From assembly GCA_964630295.1 (NCBI GenBank), contig CAZVTU010000047.1, positions 1 to 5,070 on the forward strand: 5,070 bases of DNA. The letters are read 5' to 3'. This stretch comes from CAZVTU01 sp964630295 (lineage in GTDB: Bacteria; Patescibacteriota; Minisyncoccia; Minisyncoccales; RBG-13-42-11). A program made the translations under genes and the position numbers. The notes beneath the pieces were generated by a model. The model was not told where the DNA came from. It saw only the letters and a list, made by a program, of their open reading frames with translations, and ran no database searches. Every line of letters starts with the position of its first letter. The first letter of the stretch is position 1. Shown one piece after another: positions 1-2,833 of this stretch.

Positions 1-196
1 GAACACCAGTAGCTGGAGCTTCTCCAACTAGCTCTTGATATTGAGTTTGAAGTTGGGCAAGCTGCTCTTGAAGTTGCTGAATCTGAGCTAAAAGCTCTTC
101 AGCAGTAACTGCCTGAGCGACACCAGGGCCAACTAACCAAACAGCGCAGGTAACAGTGGTTACAGTCGCTACAATCTTTTTTACTAAACTAGGCAT
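1..196 (-). CDS. Exported coiled-coil protein, probable S-layer-like / peptidoglycan-binding surface protein (N-terminal fragment)
   Basis: Only the first 65 codons are present; the frame runs open off the left edge, and it was found by translating the minus strand from the ATG at 196-194. The start is MPSLVKKIVATV, followed by a hydrophobic core and an AQA motif at residues 27-29, which together form a convincing Sec signal peptide with cleavage expected before VTAEE. Residues 33-56 are an amphipathic Leu/Gln-rich helix (ELLAQIQQLQEQLAQL and on), predicted to form a short coiled coil, followed by GEAPATGV. This signal peptide plus LQ coiled coil plus Pro/Ala/Thr linker is the usual N-terminus of abundant Patescibacteria exported proteins that often carry peptidoglycan-binding repeats further on. 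That identity is inferred, because no such domain lies inside the window. It has its own promoter and a long structured leader upstream. There is no Shine-Dalgarno sequence before the ATG. Export is well supported; the S-layer role is a guess. Confidence 0.8.
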   Translation of the reverse strand, partial: MPSLVKKIVATVTTVTCAVWLVGPGVAQAVTAEELLAQIQQLQEQLAQLQTQYQELVGEAPATGV

Positions 197-289
197 TTAA
201 ATTATTTTTCAGTAATTATTTTTTAATTTATTATCATCGCGTCGACCTTTGTCTCGCGACTTTACGTAATAGTCACGAGAACCGCGAAT
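197..289 (-). promoter_or_regulatory. Structured 5' leader of the exported protein gene
   Basis: The stretch between the predicted transcription start (about 289) and the ATG at 196 is unusually long for this compact window. It contains a strong stem-loop: minus-strand arm TCTCGTGACT (280-271), a 9-nt loop, and arm AGTCGCGAGA (261-252), giving 10 pairs with one G-U. Flanking TCGCG (about 286-282) and CGCGA (about 241-237) could add a 5-bp outer stem. From about 236 down to the ATG the RNA would be almost pure A/U and unstructured. It could stabilise the transcript or control translation of a highly expressed surface protein. No known riboswitch class is recognised. Confidence 0.5.
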
Positions 290-295
290 TTTCTT

Positions 296-323
296 ATTCT
301 AACATAATAAACAACTTCCTCAA
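296..323 (-). promoter_or_regulatory. Promoter of the exported protein gene (extended -10)
   Basis: On the minus strand TTGAGG (323-318) is followed by a 16-bp spacer and TAGAAT (301-296). The -10 hexamer is preceded by TG-T, an extended -10 signature. Transcription would start near 289. The pattern is of the housekeeping sigma-70 type, not an ECF type, so the neighbouring sigma factor is not obviously the one that reads it. Confidence 0.55.
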
Positions 324-336
324 TAATTGAAGCTGT
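301..336 (-). terminator. Possible weak intrinsic terminator after the DUF5667-like gene
   Basis: The minus strand gives ACAGCTTC (336-329), a 10-nt loop and GAAGTTGT (318-311): eight pairs including one G-U. A U-rich but interrupted tail (TTATTATGTT, 310-301) follows. It starts 10 bp beyond the stop codon at 347. The stem has few G-C pairs and the tail is imperfect, so termination is probably partial. The -35 box of the next promoter lies in its loop. Confidence 0.35.
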
Positions 337-346
337 GGAAAAGTTT

Positions 347-1045
347 TTATTGATTTATTAAGTATAATTCTAATGCTTCAGAATAATTTCCTTTCTTAAA
401 AAGCTCTTTCATTTGAGCTAAAATCTCTTCTTTTTCCTTAGTTAAACTGCGATTTTCTAAATCCTCAATTAAATTTCCGACGACTTTAGATAAAGCGTTT
501 TCTAATTGATTAGTTCCTTCTTCTCCTACTACCACACCTAACGCCTCAACTTTCTGTTTATTTTCTTCTAATCTTTTTGTTTCTTCAACAATTTTTTTAA
601 TTATTTGAGGGTTAGAAGTAGTAGCATCTATTTTCACTAAATTCTCGGCTGCTTCAGAAATGTTTGCCTGAAATTCATTAATAGTTGGAGCTAAATTCTT
701 CGCCGAGGCCTTAGTTAAGTCCTCCAGTCGATCATTGGCCAATTTCAACTGAAAAACCGGCTTTTCCTCCGGAGAAATAAAAACTGCCTGGCCTTCGTGA
801 GCAATCTTTCTAATAGTGTAGAGAGGATCGCCAGGCAGAGAATTTTTCGCAAAACCAAATAAACCAAAAAGGATAAGAACAGCAATCAATCCAGCGAAAG
901 CTGGCTTGAAATAAGGAAATAAGGTAAAGGTGGGTTCTTTACCTAAAATCTGGGTTTTAGTCAAACAAACCCAGTCTTTTCTGGGTTTAATCTGGCGAAG
1001 TTCTCTAATTTTGCCAATAAGATTTTTTTCGGTTAGATCTACCAT
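347..1045 (-). CDS. Single-pass membrane protein with DUF5667-like domain, putative partner or anti-sigma of the adjacent ECF sigma factor
   Basis: This is a 232-residue protein with an N-terminal cytoplasmic stretch of about 44 residues rich in Lys and Arg. One transmembrane helix follows at about 45-66 (FKPAFAGLIAVLILFGLFGF), then SLPGDPLYTIRKIAHEGQ (69-86) and a long charged helical region to the C-terminus. The motif PGDPLY followed by a Lys/Arg helix and an F-Q-L-K-L-A-N-D-R-LEDL segment (98-110) is the hallmark of DUF5667, a family of unknown biochemical function. It often follows an ECF sigma gene in Patescibacteria and Actinobacteria, which suggests anti-sigma or envelope-sensing activity. 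No zinc-anti-sigma HxxxCxxC motif is present (the only Cys is residue 27), so a classical ZAS fold is unlikely. The gene begins 35 bp after the sigma gene with no terminator between, so the two are probably co-transcribed. The ATG has no Shine-Dalgarno sequence. The membrane and DUF5667-like calls are strong; the anti-sigma role is inferred. Confidence 0.8.
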   Translation of the reverse strand: MVDLTEKNLIGKIRELRQIKPRKDWVCLTKTQILGKEPTFTLFPYFKPAFAGLIAVLILFGLFGFAKNSLPGDPLYTIRKIAHEGQAVFISPEEKPVFQLKLANDRLEDLTKASAKNLAPTINEFQANISEAAENLVKIDATTSNPQIIKKIVEETKRLEENKQKVEALGVVVGEEGTNQLENALSKVVGNLIEDLENRSLTKEKEEILAQMKELFKKGNYSEALELYLINQ

Positions 1046-1080
1046 TCTACTAAAATGAAGACGGAATAATTAACCTTTTA

Positions 1081-1581
1081 TTACACTAAATTAAGTTTAT
1101 TTTTAAGGGATTTTAGGGCTCGATGAAGAAGAACACGAGTATTTTCTTCTGATTTATTGAGCATTTTAGCTATTTCCGGAATAGGTAGGTCATCTAAATA
1201 ATGCCAGATAATAACATTCTGATAATCTTCTTTTAAATCCACTAAAACTGTTTTAATCTGCTCCAAATCTGAATTTAATGTCATTCTTTCCTCTAAGCTC
1301 GGATTGGGATCAGTAATAGAAGTAAATTCAGTTGAAACGATCTGTGCCCTACCTTTTTGCCGGTAATAATCAGTAACTAAATTGCGGGCAATTCGATATA
1401 AAAAAGCCGAAGGGTTCTCAATATTTTGGTTATTTTTAAAAGATTCCCAACCCTTTAAAAAAGTCTCCGAACATAAATCTTGAGCAATTTCTTCGGAGTT
1501 CACTTTTAAATAAATAAATCGATAGATTTTCTCTATATATTTATCGTAGATTTTACTGAATTCTTTTCGAGGATTAGCCAT
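1081..1581 (-). CDS. ECF-type RNA polymerase sigma factor (sigma-70 family, regions 2 and 4 only)
   Basis: The 166-residue protein has the two-domain layout and length of ECF sigma factors. Sigma region 2 spans about residues 8-80, with the core-binding segment EEIAQDLCSETFLKGWESF (30-48) and the promoter-melting segment PSAFLYRIARNLVTDYYRQK (57-76). A Pro-containing linker (81-105) follows. Region 4 spans about 107-162, with the helix-turn-helix YLDDLPIPEIAKMLNKSEENTRVLLHRA (128-155). There is no region 1.1 or region 3, so it is an alternative and not the housekeeping sigma. It would direct RNA polymerase to a dedicated promoter set, likely under control of the membrane protein encoded 35 bp downstream. 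No extra C-terminal domain is present. The ATG at 1581-1579 gives a natural N-terminus (MANPRKEFSKIYDKY) and lies 14 bp after a strong palindrome. No Shine-Dalgarno sequence and no clear promoter were found immediately upstream, so it may be read through from the regulator gene. Confidence 0.93.
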   Translation of the reverse strand: MANPRKEFSKIYDKYIEKIYRFIYLKVNSEEIAQDLCSETFLKGWESFKNNQNIENPSAFLYRIARNLVTDYYRQKGRAQIVSTEFTSITDPNPSLEERMTLNSDLEQIKTVLVDLKEDYQNVIIWHYLDDLPIPEIAKMLNKSEENTRVLLHRALKSLKNKLNLV

Positions 1582-1595
1582 ATTAAATTTGCTTA

Positions 1596-1617
1596 AGGTA
1601 GGACACCTGTCCTACCT
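1596..1617. repeat. 22-bp near-perfect palindrome upstream of the sigma factor gene
   Basis: AGGTAGGACA and TGTCCTACCT are perfect 10-bp inverted arms separated by CC. The half-site TAGGTAGG also occurs at 1618-1611 (overlapping the arm) and again at 1656-1649, both on the minus strand and 38 bp apart; the second overlaps the stop codon of the upstream gene. It is much more GC-rich than its surroundings. It may be an operator for a dimeric regulator, a REP-like dispersed hairpin, or an attenuating stem. It has no T-run on the minus-strand side, so a classic terminator is unlikely. Confidence 0.7.
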
Positions 1618-1653
1618 ATCCTGGATTATTTTCTTTTTTATATTATGACCTAC

Positions 1654-2187
1654 CTAAACTGTAGTTTTTTTAATCTGATAAAAAGTATCATTTCTTTCTC
1701 CTACCCTTTCAATGATACCCTGCTTCAGTAATTGCTCAAAATCTCTTCTCAAAGTTCTTTTTGAAACTTCAGGAAAAAGTTTTTTTACTTGCCAAACTTG
1801 AACTCGACCATTTTCTTTTAAGAAAGAAATAATTTTTTCTTGTCTTTCTGCCATTGCTTTCAGTAATAAAGGTCGAGGTGAAACCTCGACCGAAGGAGAA
1901 TTATTAAGAAGAATTTTTTTCTTTTTCTCTTGCTTCTCTGTTTTTAACTTATCCCTGAGATTATCATATTCTTTCTTAATTGCCAAGATCTCAGAAGGAC
2001 TAACCCAATTTTGTCTTATTGCAACTTCAAAAAAACTATCTAATACCTCTAAATCTTTTTCATTGGGTTTAACTAAAATATCATCAGCCACCTCCCGCAT
2101 TTTGTATCTTAGGGGTTCCTTTTTGGGAAAAAGTAAAGTCAATCTATAAAGATTACTTGTTAGCCGAACTAAAAAATCTTTGTCCAT
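1654..2187 (-). CDS. DeoR-like winged-helix DNA-binding protein of a Patescibacteria type
   Basis: This 177-residue protein carries a winged helix-turn-helix at its C-terminus (about 113-172). There, RQEKIISFLKENGRVQVWQV is followed by the recognition region VSKRTLRRDFEQLLKQGIIE (141-160) and a wing ending GERNDTFYQIK. The arrangement matches DeoR-family DNA-binding domains, but the usual C-terminal sugar-sensing domain is absent. Instead the N-terminus has a helical region (MDKDFLVRLTSNLYRLTLLF, then a PLR..REVADDIL segment) and a Lys/Glu-rich linker at 77-91. I recognise this architecture as common in Parcubacteria and without assigned function; DNA targets and ligand are unknown. The start is the ATG at 2187: an in-frame TTG at 2211 lies upstream of the -10 box and cannot be on the mRNA. 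The next gene starts 72 bp after the TAG stop, so it may be co-transcribed with the sigma factor. It is a candidate binder of the palindrome at 1596-1617, but that is speculation. Confidence 0.82.
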   Translation of the reverse strand: MDKDFLVRLTSNLYRLTLLFPKKEPLRYKMREVADDILVKPNEKDLEVLDSFFEVAIRQNWVSPSEILAIKKEYDNLRDKLKTEKQEKKKKILLNNSPSVEVSPRPLLLKAMAERQEKIISFLKENGRVQVWQVKKLFPEVSKRTLRRDFEQLLKQGIIERVGERNDTFYQIKKTTV

Positions 2188-2201
2188 AATGACGTTTTTA
2201 T

Positions 2202-2230
2202 AATATATCAAAAATATAAAAATTGGTCAA
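2202..2230 (-). promoter_or_regulatory. Sigma-70-type promoter of the winged-helix regulator
   Basis: The minus strand shows TTGACC (2230-2225), exactly 17 bp of spacer, then TATATT (2207-2202), close to the consensus of both boxes. Transcription should begin near 2195, only about 8 nt before the ATG at 2187, so the mRNA is nearly leaderless. This position fixes the start codon of the downstream gene. The -35 box starts 3 bp after the T-run of the preceding terminator. Confidence 0.75.
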
Positions 2231-2233
2231 AAC

Positions 2234-2254
2234 AAAAAATCGCCCCCTGGCGAT
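2234..2254 (-). terminator. Intrinsic terminator of the toxin-antitoxin operon
   Basis: The minus strand gives a stem ATCGCC (2254-2249), loop AGGG, and GGCGAT (2244-2239) running into TTTTTT (2239-2234). It lies 20 bp past the toxin stop codon at 2274, the expected place for a Rho-independent terminator. The stem is short (6 bp) but GC-rich in an AT-rich setting. Confidence 0.8.
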
Positions 2255-2273
2255 CATTTATCAAGTAACTATT

Positions 2274-2540
2274 TTAGTCCCACAACTTATAAATTGAGTG
2301 TTCTCCAACAGAATGAAACCATACAGTACTACGATTAATAAATTCAAAAATAATTCTATATTTTCGATCTATCGAGAAGGATAAAAAACTCTTAAGACTT
2401 CCTTTTAATTTATGAGTTTTGAGTTGGGGATCAAAAGGATCTTTTCGAAAAATCTGCTCTTTTCTCTCAGCTATTTTCTTAATCCTTAAAGGTAATTTAC
2501 GATATTCTCGAGCAAACTTACTCGAATAGAAAATCCTCAT
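2274..2540 (-). CDS. RelE/YafQ-like toxin of a type II toxin-antitoxin system (putative mRNA interferase)
   Basis: The 88-residue protein has the size and pattern of the RelE/ParE superfamily, closest by eye to the YafQ branch: an N-terminal strand (MRIFYSSKFAREYRKLP) and two basic helices, THKLKGSLKSFLSFSIDRKYRIIFEF (42-67), and a C-terminal strand with FHSVGEHSIYK (75-85). Candidate active-site residues are His43, Asp58, Arg62 and His81; YafQ-type enzymes use equivalent His/Asp residues to cut mRNA on the ribosome. A ParE-like gyrase poison is less likely because these His residues are kept. The frame is intact, so the toxin may be functional. It starts 16 bp after the antitoxin stop and is followed by an intrinsic terminator, completing a two-gene operon. 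GGG lies 13 bp before the ATG, too far for a normal Shine-Dalgarno sequence. Autoregulation through the antitoxin is expected from the family. Confidence 0.88.
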   Translation of the reverse strand: MRIFYSSKFAREYRKLPLRIKKIAERKEQIFRKDPFDPQLKTHKLKGSLKSFLSFSIDRKYRIIFEFINRSTVWFHSVGEHSIYKLWD

Positions 2541-2556
2541 ATAAATAAATCTACCC

Positions 2557-2772
2557 TTATCTTAAATCTTTTAATGATCTCAAGATCTTTCCTTTTCCTG
2601 AAGTAAGTTCTTTTCGGCTTTCTGCCAATTCTCGGAGAATTTTACCTTCTAACCAAAGACGTATGAGTTCCCGAAAAAACTCACTTTTAGTAGAATATTT
2701 TCCTTTTTTTATTGTTTCTTCCACTGCTCGATTTAGCTCTTTTGGCAAGGAAATATTAATTATCTCACGCAT
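2557..2772 (-). CDS. Ribbon-helix-helix antitoxin (CopG/ParD/RelB-like) of the type II toxin-antitoxin pair
   Basis: This 71-residue protein begins MREIINISLPKELNRAVEE. An N-terminal beta strand (2-8) contacts DNA in the dimer, followed by helix A (10-23) and, after the KYSTKSEFFRELIRLW turn and helix B (25-40), a charged C-terminal tail. The tail ends GKGKILRSLKDLR, a pattern typical of RHH antitoxins that wrap the toxin and neutralise it. The ATG at 2772 is chosen because the in-frame TTG at 2811 lies upstream of the -10 box, and the ribbon strand starts at residue 2 of the shorter form, as in the family. It precedes the toxin by 16 bp, the usual antitoxin-first order. The promoter with repeated TTGTA motifs just upstream fits autorepression by the antitoxin alone or with toxin. 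Confidence 0.88.
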   Translation of the reverse strand: MREIINISLPKELNRAVEETIKKGKYSTKSEFFRELIRLWLEGKILRELAESRKELTSGKGKILRSLKDLR

Positions 2773-2776
2773 AAGT

Positions 2777-2807
2777 TTGTAATAATTTGTATTACAAATA
2801 AATTGTA
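2777..2807. promoter_or_regulatory. Probable operator of the toxin-antitoxin operon
   Basis: TTGTA occurs on the plus strand at 2777, 2787 and 2803, and inverted (TACAA) at 2793-2797. The central pair forms the palindrome ATTTGT-ATT-ACAAAT (2785-2799). Repeated short half-sites about one helical turn apart are what tandem RHH dimers bind. They overlap the -10 box and the predicted transcription start, so binding would block RNA polymerase. Inferred from pattern only. Confidence 0.5.
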
Positions 2808-2830
2808 TCAATACGATAAATTATTGTCAA
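2802..2830 (-). promoter_or_regulatory. Near-consensus sigma-70 promoter of the toxin-antitoxin operon
   Basis: The minus strand has a perfect TTGACA (2830-2825), a 17-bp spacer and TACAAT (2807-2802). Transcription should start near 2795, giving a leader of about 22 nt with no Shine-Dalgarno sequence. The -35 box begins only 3 bp after the stop codon (2836-2834) of the upstream surface-protein gene. Confidence 0.8.
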
Positions 2831-2833
2831 TCC

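Noticed and set aside
252..280. The stem-loop as a terminator or a tRNA-like element.
   Set aside because: No T-run follows directly on either strand, and no cloverleaf or acceptor-like ends can be drawn.
1596..1617. The palindrome as an intrinsic terminator of the winged-helix gene.
   Set aside because: On the minus strand it is followed by TAAGCAAATTTAAT, not a T-run, and the possible loop is only 2-4 nt.
2188..2211. Longer N-terminus for the winged-helix protein, starting at TTG 2211.
   Set aside because: The -10 box (2207-2202) lies inside this extension, so it would not be on the transcript; the extra residues (IYYKNVI) are translated promoter.
2773..2811. Longer N-terminus for the antitoxin, starting at TTG 2811.
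   Set aside because: It begins upstream of the -10 box at 2807-2802, and the ribbon strand of the RHH fold begins right after the ATG at 2772.
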